Origin: Herbaspirillum sp. Sphag64
Lineage (GTDB): Bacteria > Pseudomonadota > Gammaproteobacteria > Burkholderiales > Burkholderiaceae_D
Direction: 5' to 3'
NCBI RefSeq assembly: GCF_014192645.1
Contig: NZ_JACHYE010000006.1
Location: forward strand, 185,626-249,625
DNA length: 64,000 nucleotides
The notes beneath the pieces are model-generated. The model saw nothing but the letters and a program-made list of their open reading frames with translations. It had not been told where the DNA came from and ran no database searches. This document shows positions 27,132 to 36,774 of this stretch, one piece after another. Made by a program: the position numbers and the translations under genes. How positions within the stretch are numbered: position 1 is the stretch's first letter; each line of letters opens with the position of its first letter.

Positions 27132-27246
27132 GTGGCCAACAATAGTTGTAAATCATGCCCAGCAGAACAACGAGCTTAGTCGCAAACCGAAAAATCTCGG
27201 TTGCGAGCACGATGCTTGCCAGGACCAGGCGATGTTTATTGTTCAT
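27097..27246 (-). CDS. 49-residue membrane peptide overlapping the RT gene start
   Basis: MNNKHRLVLASIVLATEIFR... to ...NLGIKIRA, with the near-perfect ribosome binding site GAGGAGG six bases before ATG at 27246. Residues ~6-36 are hydrophobic, allowing one long or two short membrane helices, with positive residues at both ends. It ends 35 bp inside the RT gene in another frame, so the RT is probably translated by coupling; the RT itself has no good ribosome binding site. No family is recognised. A toxic or signalling membrane partner of the RT is possible. Confidence 0.65.
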   Translation of the reverse strand: MNNKHRLVLASIVLATEIFRFATKLVVLLGMIYNYCWPHASNLGIKIRA

Positions 27247-27779
27247 AACCATCCTCCTCATCAAATCCCGGCTTGCCTAGCGCAGAGCGCATGATTACCC
27301 AACCAACAGATACCATGAGGAAACATATTGATACTTCTAGGTATCCACAAAGTCACAAGGTGACACGATGAGGGATAGACGCCAAGATACGAAAGTGCCT
27401 ATCGCCGGGATGAAAGATTTTAGCACTATGTCCATGAACAATCACCATGAACCAAAATTGACTTGGTATTAGATATTTTTCATAATAGTCAATTGCTTAC
27501 AGATGCCATTTGAACCCTCCCTAACCCCCATTCGCAATGGCACCGGACATGTCTCCTACGAATCTTCTCTACAGCGTCATTAAGTCGGCGTACAAAAGGA
27601 GGAGGATTATCATCAAAAACTACGATATAGATGAAAGCATCAAGGACGTCTTGCAGTTGAAAATGGGGTATCAGCCGGTCATATGCGCGTTTGACTTCGT
27701 CTGATAAAAAAAATTAGGTCAACTGTCCATTTTCGAGATGCCGGCCGAACGAAATTCTCTAATTTTCTTGGAATTGGAG
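27247..27779. other. AT-rich accessory interval without a recognised gene
   Basis: About 530 bp, clearly more AT-rich than the flanks. It includes the ribosome binding site of the membrane peptide and presumably the RT promoter. It also contains an orphan minus-strand frame (27489-27713, listed separately) and short direct/inverted AT-rich runs such as ATTAGATATTTTTCATAATAG. If the RT uses a dedicated non-coding RNA template, this interval or the 240 bp after the RT gene (26094-26333) is where it would be, but no structure could be established by eye. Confidence 0.4.
27489..27713 (-). pseudogene. Orphan reading frame without start codon, possible gene remnant
   Basis: A 72-75-codon open frame reading SDEVKRAYDRLIPHFQLQDV and then a hydrophobic-acidic stretch, NPPPFVRRLNDAVEKIRRRH and CHCEWG. 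Codon choice looks protein-like, but there is no ATG/GTG near its beginning; a stop lies just upstream, next to the IS remnant. It may be the tail of a gene truncated by the insertion. No family is recognised. Confidence 0.3.
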
Positions 27780-28142
27780 CTAGCGCATGTAATTGCCCCA
27801 GCAATTCTTCATGTCGCCATTGCTCGGTCCTCCAAACGCGTTTTCCTGTCGCCACTGCTTTCTTGAGCCGCCTCCCTCTCTGCGGCTCAGCCATTTCGGC
27901 GAGCTTTGGAAGTTCGAAAATGGATCATGCTTGCAAAACCTTTTCATGTAGTCGAACACGTCGGCACGTAAGTCATCTCTTGTACGGTAATGCTTTTTGC
28001 TCAAACGCACAGTCTTGAGCGTAGAGAAGAAACTTTCCATTGCGGCGTTGTCCCAGTAGATCTCACAGCGACTCATGCGGCATGCCACACCGAGTTGGGC
28101 CGGTGCGACGGCACTTGTGCCGTGCCTTGATGATGGCAGCAA
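27780..28142 (-). pseudogene. Remnant of an IS3-family transposase (OrfB integrase core)
   Basis: The frame preserves the last third of an IS3-type DDE transposase: LGVACRMSRCEIYWDNAAMESFFSTLK (the final catalytic Glu is in MESFF), then KKHYRTRDDLRADVFDYMKRF. The first two catalytic Asp regions and OrfA are missing, and the part after KHDPFSNFQ no longer matches, so the element is decayed and chimeric. No terminal inverted repeats could be identified. It marks the edge of the AT-rich RT patch. Confidence 0.75.
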
Positions 28143-28195
28143 GTCGATCGTACGAAAATTTGGTAGATTCAGTTTTAAGTCATGCTCCCACCACC

Positions 28196-29749
28196 TCAGG
28201 CGGCAATCCTGAAATGGGCAATAGTTGAGATTAGCATTTTGGACTCGCTGTCCAGCGACGCCGAGCTGGCTGCTGCTTCCTCGACCAGTGCGGCGTTGTG
28301 TTGCGCCATGTCGTTGATTTCGGCCACCGCCAAGGTGATCTCTTCAATACTTCGCGATTGGCCTTCCGAGGTCATTTCAATCGAAGAAATTAACTCCGAT
28401 ACTCGGCCCACAGACTCCACGACGGAACTCATGATCTTGCCTGCGTTGTCTACGAGTTCCACACCTGAGGCAACCTTTTCCTTGGAAGAATCAATCAACT
28501 GCCGAATCTGTTTGGCGGCATCCGCCGAGCGATCTGCGAGCGCACGTACTTCTTGGGCCACGACAGCGAAGCCTCGTCCTTGCGTGCCAGCACGAGCTGC
28601 TTCAATTGCGGCATTGATGGCAAGGATATTGGTCTGCACGGCAATGTCCTGAATCAGGTCAACGAAAGCATTGATCTTTTCGGCGCTCTCGGCGATGCCG
28701 TCCATATTGGTGACAACCGCCTCCACAATGGCCCCACCGTCCTGTGCAACGCTGGAGACTTCGGCCGAGTAACGAGATGCGTGTGCGGCATTTTCGGAGG
28801 TCTCGCGCACGGTCTGCGTAAGCGCCTGCATCGCAGCAGAAGTCTGCTGCAGAGAAGCAGCCTGCCTTTCCGTACGAACTGACAAATCCATGTTGCCACA
28901 GGCGATCTCACCCGAGAGCATCGTGACTTTGCGCGCACATTCCTGTGATGCGGCAATCATCTTGACGATGGAATGGCGCATCTGCTCCATCGCAGCCAGC
29001 ATACTGCCTTGATGGTCGGCGCGCACTTCTACCGTCAGATTGCCGGTGGAAATCTCACGTGAAATCAACGCCGCATAATCTGGCTCGCCACCCATACTGC
29101 GCAACACGCGACCAAATATTTTGTTAAATAACAGCGTCAATACTCCACCGATGATCAACAGTGCAAGCAATAACAAACGCAGACGCGACCACACCACCTC
29201 GTTAATGTCGCTTAGCAAGGTGCCGGACGACACGTACCAATGCCACGGTGCAAAACTTTCAACATAGGTGATTTTCGGCTGTGGCTGATCCTCATTCGGC
29301 ACGCGCACCATGTATTCAACAAAGCCACCACCGCCCGGATTTCCCGCAGCAAGCATGTCCAGATACAGCGTGCGACCGGCCGAATCATGGTAGTCATGCA
29401 TGTTCTGGCCGATCAACTTTGGCAACACTGGATGAGTCAGTACAACGGGCTTGTCGTCGATGACGGTGATATAACCGTTAGCACCGTATTTCATCGTGGA
29501 CATCGCCTGCAAGGCCTGACTGCGCGCCTGCGCATCGCTTAACTCGCCCGCCACGGCGCGTGCATGAAACTGTTTCAGCACGGTCGAGGCGGCGTCTACC
29601 AGATTCGCAAGACCAGCCTTGCGTTCAGCCAGCAATGAATCTTTGGTGATATAGGCACTCGCGGCGCCGATCATCATGATGCCGCACCACGTAGCCAGCA
29701 GAGCGAATTGAAGTTTGGTCTTGAGACGGATATTGCGCAGGGTGAACAT
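28196..29749 (-). CDS. Methyl-accepting chemotaxis protein with single Cache sensor
   Basis: About 517 residues from ATG at 29749 ([15 protein letters not shown]); the frame runs on to 29821 but the extra residues look non-coding. Membrane span, periplasmic sCache_2-like domain ([60 protein letters not shown]), second span ([17 protein letters not shown]), HAMP ([19 protein letters not shown]), and a cytoplasmic signalling hairpin ([40 protein letters not shown]). It reports ligand binding to CheA/CheW. The tip carries DIAVQTN where most members have GIAFQTN. The ligand is probably a small organic acid by analogy with this sensor type. No che genes are near. Confidence 0.93.
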   Translation of the reverse strand: MFTLRNIRLKTKLQFALLATWCGIMMIGAASAYITKDSLLAERKAGLANLVDAASTVLKQFHARAVAGELSDAQARSQALQAMSTMKYGANGYITVIDDKPVVLTHPVLPKLIGQNMHDYHDSAGRTLYLDMLAAGNPGGGGFVEYMVRVPNEDQPQPKITYVESFAPWHWYVSSGTLLSDINEVVWSRLRLLLLALLIIGGVLTLLFNKIFGRVLRSMGGEPDYAALISREISTGNLTVEVRADHQGSMLAAMEQMRHSIVKMIAASQECARKVTMLSGEIACGNMDLSVRTERQAASLQQTSAAMQALTQTVRETSENAAHASRYSAEVSSVAQDGGAIVEAVVTNMDGIAESAEKINAFVDLIQDIAVQTNILAINAAIEAARAGTQGRGFAVVAQEVRALADRSADAAKQIRQLIDSSKEKVASGVELVDNAGKIMSSVVESVGRVSELISSIEMTSEGQSRSIEEITLAVAEINDMAQHNAALVEEAAASSASLDSESKMLISTIAHFRIAA

Positions 29750-30022
29750 AGGGGACTCGTCAATAGTGATTCCAGCGGGTGAACCATCAATTACCGGAGT
29801 CTGCATCACACAATGGATCATCAGCGCTGCTGGCTATCCCGCCAGCACCAGCTGCGTTGTACGACCGCCCCGGTACCAAGAGTCCTTGGATGAAGGTCTC
29901 TTGCAGATCGAATATAGCAATGCCACCCCCAATCTGAAAAATACTATTGTGCGTGACATCAATACTCGCAAGGCATAGCTATACTGAGTCCCCTGCTGCT
30001 CCGCATGCTGCGCCGACCCTGA

Positions 30023-30925
30023 CTACGCGGGGGTGGATATACTGACTTGCTGACGCATAAATGCGATGAAATGTTCTAACGTAGGCGATAAAAACTGCTC
30101 GCTCCAGACAAATTCGACGTCGTACGCAGACGACAAATCGGCATGCTCGAGCAGTACAACATCACGCGGGCAGTTGAAGCGTGATGCTTCAGAAACGATT
30201 GAATAGCCCATGCCCGCAGCCACCAGACCGAGGATCGTCGACACATCGGTGCCGATCTGTACTAGCTTTGGTGAAAAACCCGCCGCCAAACATTGGTGAA
30301 TCAGGAAGTCGTAGTAGCTGGGAGAACGTGTACGTGGGAACCAGATGCAGGGCTCGTCGCGTAGATCCTTGAGTCGTGTTGGTGGCTTGCGCGCCATTTT
30401 GCTGCTGGCCGGTACCGCTAATAACAATCGGTTGCTAAACATGGGGACGCCATGCAGCTGTTCATAGTCATGATTGCGCCAGGCAAGAAAACCCCCGTCG
30501 AGGGTGCCTGCACGAATGTCGTCCAACTGTCTGGCCGACATCACCGGTTCCAGCAACAACGCCACGCTGGGGTGGGACTGGCGATATTTTTGCAACGGCT
30601 TGAGTAACGCCGGATGCCAGGTGTAGTTAGGCGTCATGCCGATACGTAAGGAACCGAGTTGACCGGTAACTACGCGCGATACCCGCTCTTTGGCGGCGTC
30701 AAGATCCTGCAATAACCGTTCGGTGTCTTTATAAAATTGCTGCCCCGCCGCCGTCAGCGTCACACCGCGGGCTCCACGGATAAACAGGGCGGCACGCAAC
30801 TCCTCTTCCAGATCCTGAATCTGCCGGCTCAGCGCCGGTTGCGCGATGTTCAGCCGGCGCGATGCTTCAGCCACGCTACCGTGTGTAGCGACGGAAAAAA
30901 AGTAACGCAAATGCCGAATCTCCAT
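30023..30925 (-). CDS. LysR-family regulator, divergent to the MHS permease
   Basis: 300 residues. Helix-turn-helix at the N-terminus: MEIRHLRYFFSVATHGSVAE, ASRRLNIAQPALSRQIQDLE. The effector domain starts near 90 (GSLRIGMTPNYTWHPALLKPLQKYRQSHPSVALLLEP). CatR/CynR-like subgroup. It shares a 157-bp intergenic region with the MHS permease gene; two inverted repeats there (30934-30952 and 30978-31000) are candidate binding sites. It likely controls the permease-deacylase pair in response to their substrate. Confidence 0.93.
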   Translation of the reverse strand: MEIRHLRYFFSVATHGSVAEASRRLNIAQPALSRQIQDLEEELRAALFIRGARGVTLTAAGQQFYKDTERLLQDLDAAKERVSRVVTGQLGSLRIGMTPNYTWHPALLKPLQKYRQSHPSVALLLEPVMSARQLDDIRAGTLDGGFLAWRNHDYEQLHGVPMFSNRLLLAVPASSKMARKPPTRLKDLRDEPCIWFPRTRSPSYYDFLIHQCLAAGFSPKLVQIGTDVSTILGLVAAGMGYSIVSEASRFNCPRDVVLLEHADLSSAYDVEFVWSEQFLSPTLEHFIAFMRQQVSISTPA

Positions 30926-30933
30926 GTGATCAC

Positions 30934-30952
30934 CTATATTTTATGGGTATAG
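30934..30952. promoter_or_regulatory. CTATA-N9-TATAG inverted repeat, candidate LysR site
   Basis: Symmetric arms CTATA (30934-30938) and TATAG (30948-30952) lie nine bases upstream of the lysR start codon. Spacing and composition fit a LysR-type T-N11-A box and autoregulation. Confidence 0.45.
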
Positions 30953-30977
30953 AAAAATATTAATAAGATATTTGTTA

Positions 30978-31000
30978 AGTATATGTGAATTTCATATACT
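30978..31000. promoter_or_regulatory. AGTATATG-N7-CATATACT inverted repeat upstream of the MHS permease
   Basis: A perfect 8-bp inverted repeat around a 7-bp centre (TGAATTT), 83 bases before the permease start at 31083. It is the strongest symmetric element in the shared promoter region, and a likely operator for the divergent LysR protein or an overlapping regulator. Confidence 0.5.
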
Positions 31001-31082
31001 CCCCTCACCCAATCGTCTGCCATGCGTTCCGGTGGCTGCCAATCAACTACGACTCAACTGCAATTCACGGAGGGAGAAAAAG

Positions 31083-32435
31083 ATGATCAACACCAGTTCC
31101 AGCAGCACCGACATGGATCAGGCAGCAATCAACGCCAATACCGACACGATAGGTAAAACAGTCACTGCTACCGACAGCCGGTCCCAAGCCCGGCGCGCCG
31201 CCATTGGTGCCACCATGGGAAATCTACTGGAAATTTACGACTTTATCGCCTATGGCATTTTTGCCGTGCCAATTTCCAAGACCTTTTTCGCCGTCACGTC
31301 CGACACGATCGCACTGATGCTGACCTTCGCCACCTTCGGGGTTGGTTTCATCGCGCGTCCGATCGGCGCACTGGTGATCGGCACCTATGCTGATCGTGTC
31401 GGCAGAAAGAAAGGCATGAGCCTGACCATCCTGCTGATGGCACTTGGGACCGCCGTGATCGCCTTCTGTCCGGGTTATGCCAGTATTGGTCTAACAGCGC
31501 CGCTGATCGTCGTCGCCGGGCGGTTGATACAGGGATTCTCGGCCGGAGGTGAAGTCGGTGGCGCGGTGGCCATGCTGCATGAGAATGCACCACCTGGCAA
31601 ACGCGGGCTCTACGCGGCATTCCAGCAAATGTCGCAAGGCTGCGGGGTATTAATTGCGGGCTTCATCGGCCTGCTGCTGTCGAGCATCTTTACCCAGGAA
31701 GAAATCTTTGGCGGCGCCTGGCGCCTGGCCTTTGTATTCGGCTTGCTGATCGCGCCTGTGGGCATCTACATCCGACGAACAGTCGATGAGACTCCTGAGT
31801 TCCTCGCCAATGCTGCACAGCCGTCGACACAAAAATCGGTGCTGCGCTACACTCTGTTGCGACACTACAAGACCATCGGGATGGGCGTGCTGGTGATGCT
31901 GTTCTGGACCATTGCCACCTACATCTCCAATTACTTTTCCACCTACGCGGTGCGCGAACTGCATCTGTCGCTGCGCGAAAGCTATCTTGGTCAAATTGCC
32001 TATGGTGTCACCATGCTGGCTTGCTGTCCGATGGTCGGTCTGCTCAGCGACCGTATCGGCAAAAAGGTGCCGATGCTGTTCGGTACGTTGCTCACGGCGG
32101 TACTGGCCTACCCCCTGTTCGATCTGCTCACTCAGGTACCGACGCTGGCCTCACTGATCGTGGTTCAGGTCACTATTGGTGCGCTATTGGCCTGTTATGC
32201 CAGCTGTGCATCAGGTGTATTAGGCGAACTGTTTCCAACCAGTATCCGTGTCACCGGTGTGGCAATTTCTTACTCGATCGGCGTCATGGTGTTTGGAGGC
32301 TTCACGCCGGCCATCGTCACTTGGCTCATCGCCCTCACCGGCGACAAGCTGGCCATCGCTTACTACCTGATCGGTGCAGCCGTCATCAGCTGTATTCCAG
32401 TATTGCTGGTCCGCGAACGCGATCAGCGCGGCTGA
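31083..32435 (+). CDS. MHS-family MFS permease (organic acid/amino acid symporter)
   Basis: 450 residues from ATG at 31083, which has GGAGGGAG upstream; the 37 codons before it in the open frame are not convincing. Signatures of the metabolite:H+ symporter family: GNLLEIYDFIAYGIFAVPIS, ARPIGALVIGTYADRVGRKK, RLIQGFSAGGEVGGAVAMLH, NAPPGKRGLYAAFQQMSQG. Twelve spans. Relatives import alpha-ketoglutarate, citrate, proline/betaine or shikimate with protons. The ArgE/DapE deacylase gene follows immediately, so the substrate is probably an N-acyl amino acid or a similar amide. Confidence 0.92.
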   Translation: MINTSSSSTDMDQAAINANTDTIGKTVTATDSRSQARRAAIGATMGNLLEIYDFIAYGIFAVPISKTFFAVTSDTIALMLTFATFGVGFIARPIGALVIGTYADRVGRKKGMSLTILLMALGTAVIAFCPGYASIGLTAPLIVVAGRLIQGFSAGGEVGGAVAMLHENAPPGKRGLYAAFQQMSQGCGVLIAGFIGLLLSSIFTQEEIFGGAWRLAFVFGLLIAPVGIYIRRTVDETPEFLANAAQPSTQKSVLRYTLLRHYKTIGMGVLVMLFWTIATYISNYFSTYAVRELHLSLRESYLGQIAYGVTMLACCPMVGLLSDRIGKKVPMLFGTLLTAVLAYPLFDLLTQVPTLASLIVVQVTIGALLACYASCASGVLGELFPTSIRVTGVAISYSIGVMVFGGFTPAIVTWLIALTGDKLAIAYYLIGAAVISCIPVLLVRERDQRG

Positions 32436-32535
32436 AATCATGGGCTCGCGCTTCGGCAATTTCCTGCAGTCCGTGTTCGAACGAACTTACGGTCCGCCTA
32501 CCACCACTCTGTTGCAAACCATATTACGAACTAAA

Positions 32536-33738
32536 ATGCTGCTCAACCAAAGCCGTCGGAGCCTACCCGACCAACATTCCATCAACCTGCTTCGCCAACT
32601 GGTTTCCTTCGATACGGTCAGCCGCAATTCGAATCTACCCATGATCGAATTTATCCAGGACTATCTCGCCAAGCGACAAATCAATTCGCGCATCACCTAT
32701 GATCGCGAGCGGCGCAAAGCCAATTTGTTTGCCACCATAGGCAGTGGCAAGAAGCCAGGTATTGTGCTGTCAGGACATACCGACGTGGTACCCATCGATG
32801 GCCAGGAGTGGGCATCCGATCCGTTTGTGTTGCGGGATCAGGACGGTCGCTACTATGGCCGTGGCGCCTGCGACATGAAAGGCTTCATCGCCATTGCGCT
32901 AGCCAAGGTTGATGCCATGCTAGAGGCGGATCTAGATGCGCCGTTTCATCTGGCATTTTCCTACGATGAAGAAGTCGGTTGTATCGGAGTGCACAAGATG
33001 CTCGACGACCTGCGTGAACAAAACGTCCCAGCCTTGGGTTGTATCGTCGGCGAACCAACCAATATGCAGATGAAAACCGGCCACAAAGGCAAACGCGCCT
33101 TTCGCTGCGTGGTAACCGGTCGCAGTTCGCATTCCTCGACACCGGACGCTGCCGTCAATGCCATCGAATACAGTACCGAACTGATTTCTTTTTTACGCAC
33201 CCAATCAAAGGAACTGGAAAATAGCTTGCGCGACCATCTGTTCGATGTGCCCTACACGACCTTGACCACTACCATGTTCAACGGTGGCATTGCCACTAAC
33301 ACGATTCCAGCGAGTTGCGAATTCGTCTTCGAATATCGCTATCTGCCGGCGCAGGATCCGACCCAGATCGATCACAGGATCCAGCATTTCATCGCCGAGG
33401 TGTTGCTGCCTCAGATGCAGGAGAAGGCACAAGAAGCCGCCATCGAACTATCCACCTGCATCGATTATCCGGCGCTGGAGACGCCGTCCGGAGCAGAGAT
33501 TCAGCAAATCGTCGAAAACTGGGCCATTCCCGGCGAGCAGAGCAAGGTCGGTTTCGGCACCGAGGCCGGCATTTTTACCAATTTCGGCATTCCCTCGGTA
33601 GTATGCGGACCTGGTGATATCAATCAAGCGCACCGTCCTGACGAATTTGTCAGTGCCCAGCAACTGATCCTGTGCGAAGATTTCATCGATGGCCTGATAT
33701 GGGAGATGTGGTCGCGCAAGGCTGCTAACCAAGACTGA
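32536..33738 (+). CDS. Acetylornithine deacetylase/ArgE-DapE family peptidase M20
   Basis: 400 residues from ATG at 32536, the start that gives the usual ArgE length; an ATG at 32440, 4 bp after the permease stop, is possible and would add 32 residues. Neither has a good ribosome binding site. Di-zinc M20 metallo-hydrolase: VLSGHTDVVP, YYGRGACDMKGFIA, FSYDEEVGCIG, VGEPTNMQMKTGHKGKRAF and, near the end, GDINQAHRPDEFV supply the metal ligands and general base Glu. GKRAFRCVVTGRSSHSS is the dimerisation lid. ArgE itself deacetylates N-acetylornithine; coupling with an importer and LysR here suggests a catabolic N-acyl amino acid hydrolase instead. Confidence 0.9.
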   Translation: MLLNQSRRSLPDQHSINLLRQLVSFDTVSRNSNLPMIEFIQDYLAKRQINSRITYDRERRKANLFATIGSGKKPGIVLSGHTDVVPIDGQEWASDPFVLRDQDGRYYGRGACDMKGFIAIALAKVDAMLEADLDAPFHLAFSYDEEVGCIGVHKMLDDLREQNVPALGCIVGEPTNMQMKTGHKGKRAFRCVVTGRSSHSSTPDAAVNAIEYSTELISFLRTQSKELENSLRDHLFDVPYTTLTTTMFNGGIATNTIPASCEFVFEYRYLPAQDPTQIDHRIQHFIAEVLLPQMQEKAQEAAIELSTCIDYPALETPSGAEIQQIVENWAIPGEQSKVGFGTEAGIFTNFGIPSVVCGPGDINQAHRPDEFVSAQQLILCEDFIDGLIWEMWSRKAANQD

Positions 33739-33976
33739 CATTAACCCTTCGAGGGACGGACCATGCCGCAGACAATCCACCAAGCACTGCGTTTGAATGT
33801 CGATTCAAGTTTGTCCCGACTATTTGCTTGAGCTGCCACAGAGACAGGATTCGCTTCGGATCGCTTACTTCGATTGGCGGAAGGCGTTTTAACAGAGACT
33901 CGGCGAGGAGCGTTCATCAATGAGGATTCTCAATGTGAAAATTGGTAGGCCTACTTTATCAAAAAGAGGAAAAGGC

Positions 33977-35041
33977 ATGCGATTCGTTCACACCACTATG
34001 CTTGGATTTTTCTTCTTCGTATCTTTACCCCACCCTGCTGGTGCGGCCGAAATCGACATTGTTAACAGCCCAGTGCCGGTGGTGCTGCAAGACCGCCTGA
34101 CCGTTAAAACGGCAAGCGGCGTAGGTGACGTACCAATACGCGTTTCGCGTAATTGGAATTTTGAGCAACCCGATATTACGAGAGCCGTTATCATCATTCA
34201 TGGCTGGCCACGTCGCGACATTGACGCAGACGAAGATCTGCAACAGCGGGCCGGCTCCTTGGCCTCAGGCACGCTCTTCGTCACCCCCCAATTCCTTACG
34301 GAGATCGATGTCGAGGCACATCATCTGTCTCCGATGACATTGCGCTGGGGAGAACGCGACTGGCTGCAGGGCTATGACGCCAGATCGCCTGCCCCAATCA
34401 GTGCATTTTCAGTGATAGACCAGATTTTTACCCGGCTTGCCGACCGAAGACGCTTTCCTCACCTCAGAGATATTGTGTTGGCGGGCCATTCTGCGGGGGG
34501 GCAGTTCGTGCAGCGCTATGCTGCCGTAGGGCATGCCGCGCAGGAGATCGTCGCTTCTCCTATACATGTCCGTTACGTTGTAGCCAATCCAGCGGCCTAT
34601 TTATACTTCGACAACAAGCGACCGCAAGCGGACGGCAGCTTTGCTGACGTTAGCGCGCATTGCCCCACTGCGGGAACATGGAACAATGGCCTCTCCGCCA
34701 AATTGCCTGCTTACGTAAAGCAACCAGTGGAGCCTGCCATGCTTGAAAAAGAATATTTGCAGCGTGACGTCGTCTACTTGCTTGGCACCGCTGACAATGA
34801 TCCCAACGCAGACGCTATCGGTCAATCCTGCACGTATAAAACTCAAGGCGCAACACGGCTAGAACGCGGGCACGTATACTTCCGCTACGTGGCTGTCGCC
34901 GCCGAAGCCGCTCACCTACCACAACTACACCGTTTGTATGAAGTGCCTGGGGTGGCGCATCGTACATTTTCCATGTATCACTCAGCATGTGGATTGGCGG
35001 CAGTGTTCGACAAATCCGGTTGCGAGGACGCGCGGCATTAA
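33977..35041 (+). CDS. Secreted alpha/beta hydrolase
   Basis: 354 residues from ATG at 33977 (AGAGGA upstream); the frame begins at 33920 with a less likely start. Signal peptide MRFVHTTMLGFFFFVSLPHPAGAA with cleavage near AGA-AEID. Alpha/beta hydrolase core: VIIIHGWPRRDIDADED (oxyanion region), the nucleophile elbow IVLAGHSAGGQFVQRYA with Ser, a helix-rich cap with CPTAGTWNNGL, and PGVAHRTFSMYHSACG carrying the His. Four cysteines near the C-terminal half may form disulfides. An esterase or amidase of the periplasm is likely; the substrate is unknown. Stand-alone gene. Confidence 0.85.
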   Translation: MRFVHTTMLGFFFFVSLPHPAGAAEIDIVNSPVPVVLQDRLTVKTASGVGDVPIRVSRNWNFEQPDITRAVIIIHGWPRRDIDADEDLQQRAGSLASGTLFVTPQFLTEIDVEAHHLSPMTLRWGERDWLQGYDARSPAPISAFSVIDQIFTRLADRRRFPHLRDIVLAGHSAGGQFVQRYAAVGHAAQEIVASPIHVRYVVANPAAYLYFDNKRPQADGSFADVSAHCPTAGTWNNGLSAKLPAYVKQPVEPAMLEKEYLQRDVVYLLGTADNDPNADAIGQSCTYKTQGATRLERGHVYFRYVAVAAEAAHLPQLHRLYEVPGVAHRTFSMYHSACGLAAVFDKSGCEDARH

Positions 35042-35167
35042 AAGCGGAAGAGAATTCGAAAGACTGTCGCGCAACAAACAGGCAAGCGGCTTGGTTTTTT
35101 GAATGAACCCAGGTTCTGACCTGCTTGAGTAATAGCGATAGGAGACCAGGTTGATCAGGAACAACCT

Positions 35168-36724
35168 TCAACCTTCAGGCAACTTGAATACCCCAACCGC
35201 ATCAACCAGATTCTTTCCCTGCAATTGCATTGATTTAGAAGCGGCGGCAGCCTCTTCAACCAGCGCAGCATTTTGCTGGGTAACTTCGTCCATTTGCGTA
35301 ATTGCTAAATTGACCTGTTCAATGCCATCGCTTTGCTCATGACTGGCAACGGCGATCTCTTTTAACATGGTGCTGACCTTTTGTATGCTCGACACGACTT
35401 CACCCATGGTTTTGCCGGCCTGGCTGACCAGATTAGAACCGGTTTGCACTTCCTGCACTGAGCCATCGATCAGTGATTTGATATCTTTGGCGGCGGTCGC
35501 TGAGCGTTGCGCCAGGCTGCGTACCTCGGAGGCAACGACGGCGAAGCCACGACCTTGCTCACCGGCGCGTGCGGCCTCTACTGCGGCATTCAAGGCCAGA
35601 ATATTCGTCTGGAATGCAATGCCATCAATGACACTGATAATTTCAGAGATTTTGCTCGAAGACGTGGTGATCGAATTCATGGTCTGGACTACTTGCCTGA
35701 CGACTTCGCCACCATCTTCCGCTACCGTGGCAGCTGTTACCGCGAGTTCACTGGCGCTTTTGGCATTGGCAGCGTTTTGTTTAACGGTCGCGGTCAGCTC
35801 TTCCATGGCGGATGCGGTTTCTTCCAATGAGCTTGCCTGTTGCTCGGTGCGGTCCGACAGATCCATATTGCCACTGGCGATTTCATCAACCGATTGTTTA
35901 ATCGAAGCAGTGGCGGTTCGGATGGTGTTAACCGTATCTACCATGCGGTCACGGGTATAAGCAATCGATGCGACCAGACTGGACTGGTCACCTTTATTGA
36001 CGCTGATGACACCGCTGAGATCGCCCTCGGCAATTTTGCGCGCAATGTGCGATGCTTCAAGCGGTTCGCCGCCGATAGAACGGAAGATATTGCGGGCGAT
36101 CATGACGGCCAGTGCTGACATGATTGCACCCAGCACTAGCAACACACAGGCCCCCTTGATCAGTGAGCTGTAGAATTCAGCCTGAATATCATCCTCGTAC
36201 ACGCTGGCGATCATGTCCCAGTTCCAAGGCTTGAATCGTTTCACGAATCCCATCTTGGGGCTCGGTTTGTCTTCGTTTGGACGTGGCCACCAGTATTCCA
36301 GAAAGCCTTCTCCGGATGGTGAGGATCCTGCCGCGGCAATCATGCGGTAGAGATAATTACCTTTGGCATCCTTGAAATCAATCATGTTCTTGTCGTTGAG
36401 CTTGGGGCTCATCGGATGCATGATGATGACTGAATTTGTATGGATCAGTGTCACGTAGCCACTACCGGTGTAGCGTTGATCGGCAACACGGGCAATGGCC
36501 ATTTTTTGGGCTTCCTCGACCGTAATTTTCCCTTCCGAGGCCTGATGCTCCAGCGCTGCGATGAGCGAATAGGACATCTCGGTAACGTCGATAAGCGTGT
36601 GCTGACGATCCCTGATCTGGAGATTGCGCGTTTCAATGATGTTCCATAAGGATAAGGCGAGCAGAACGATCCACGAAAACACCAGAGGCATCCATAATTT
36701 CTGTTTCAGAGATAAATTTTTCAC
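35168..36724 (-). CDS. Methyl-accepting chemotaxis protein with single Cache sensor
   Basis: 518 residues from GTG at 36724 with AAAAGGA about 7 bases upstream. Short cytoplasmic start, membrane span ([19 protein letters not shown]), sCache_2-like sensor ([69 protein letters not shown]), second span ~190-212, HAMP ([21 protein letters not shown]), and a standard signalling hairpin ([40 protein letters not shown]). It is a Tsr-like class without an obvious C-terminal CheR pentapeptide. It sits 50 bp behind a LysR gene and the 5-oxoprolinase operon on the same strand; it may sense the compounds that operon breaks down. Confidence 0.93.
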   Translation of the reverse strand: MKNLSLKQKLWMPLVFSWIVLLALSLWNIIETRNLQIRDRQHTLIDVTEMSYSLIAALEHQASEGKITVEEAQKMAIARVADQRYTGSGYVTLIHTNSVIIMHPMSPKLNDKNMIDFKDAKGNYLYRMIAAAGSSPSGEGFLEYWWPRPNEDKPSPKMGFVKRFKPWNWDMIASVYEDDIQAEFYSSLIKGACVLLVLGAIMSALAVMIARNIFRSIGGEPLEASHIARKIAEGDLSGVISVNKGDQSSLVASIAYTRDRMVDTVNTIRTATASIKQSVDEIASGNMDLSDRTEQQASSLEETASAMEELTATVKQNAANAKSASELAVTAATVAEDGGEVVRQVVQTMNSITTSSSKISEIISVIDGIAFQTNILALNAAVEAARAGEQGRGFAVVASEVRSLAQRSATAAKDIKSLIDGSVQEVQTGSNLVSQAGKTMGEVVSSIQKVSTMLKEIAVASHEQSDGIEQVNLAITQMDEVTQQNAALVEEAAAASKSMQLQGKNLVDAVGVFKLPEG

Positions 36725-36774
36725 AGAATAGTCCTTTTGTTTTTATGACATTTCCGCCATGCCGGGATGTCGTG

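Noticed and set aside
27097..27246. The membrane peptide as a SLATT-type two-span effector
   Set aside because: At 49 residues it is far too short and lacks the family's helical extension; only general hydrophobicity is shared.
27549..27704. 51-codon plus-strand frame in the AT-rich patch
   Set aside because: No ribosome binding site, and the opposite-strand frame over the same DNA looks more protein-like.
26094..27779. Retron interpretation of the reverse transcriptase locus
   Set aside because: No msr/msd-like pair of inverted repeats or conserved priming guanosine context could be found by eye, and motif B differs from the usual retron form; a structure search would be needed to settle it.
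32440..32535. Extra 32-residue N-terminal segment on the ArgE/DapE enzyme
   Set aside because: An earlier ATG exists 4 bp after the permease stop, but it lacks a ribosome binding site and makes the protein longer than the family; it is kept only as an alternative start.
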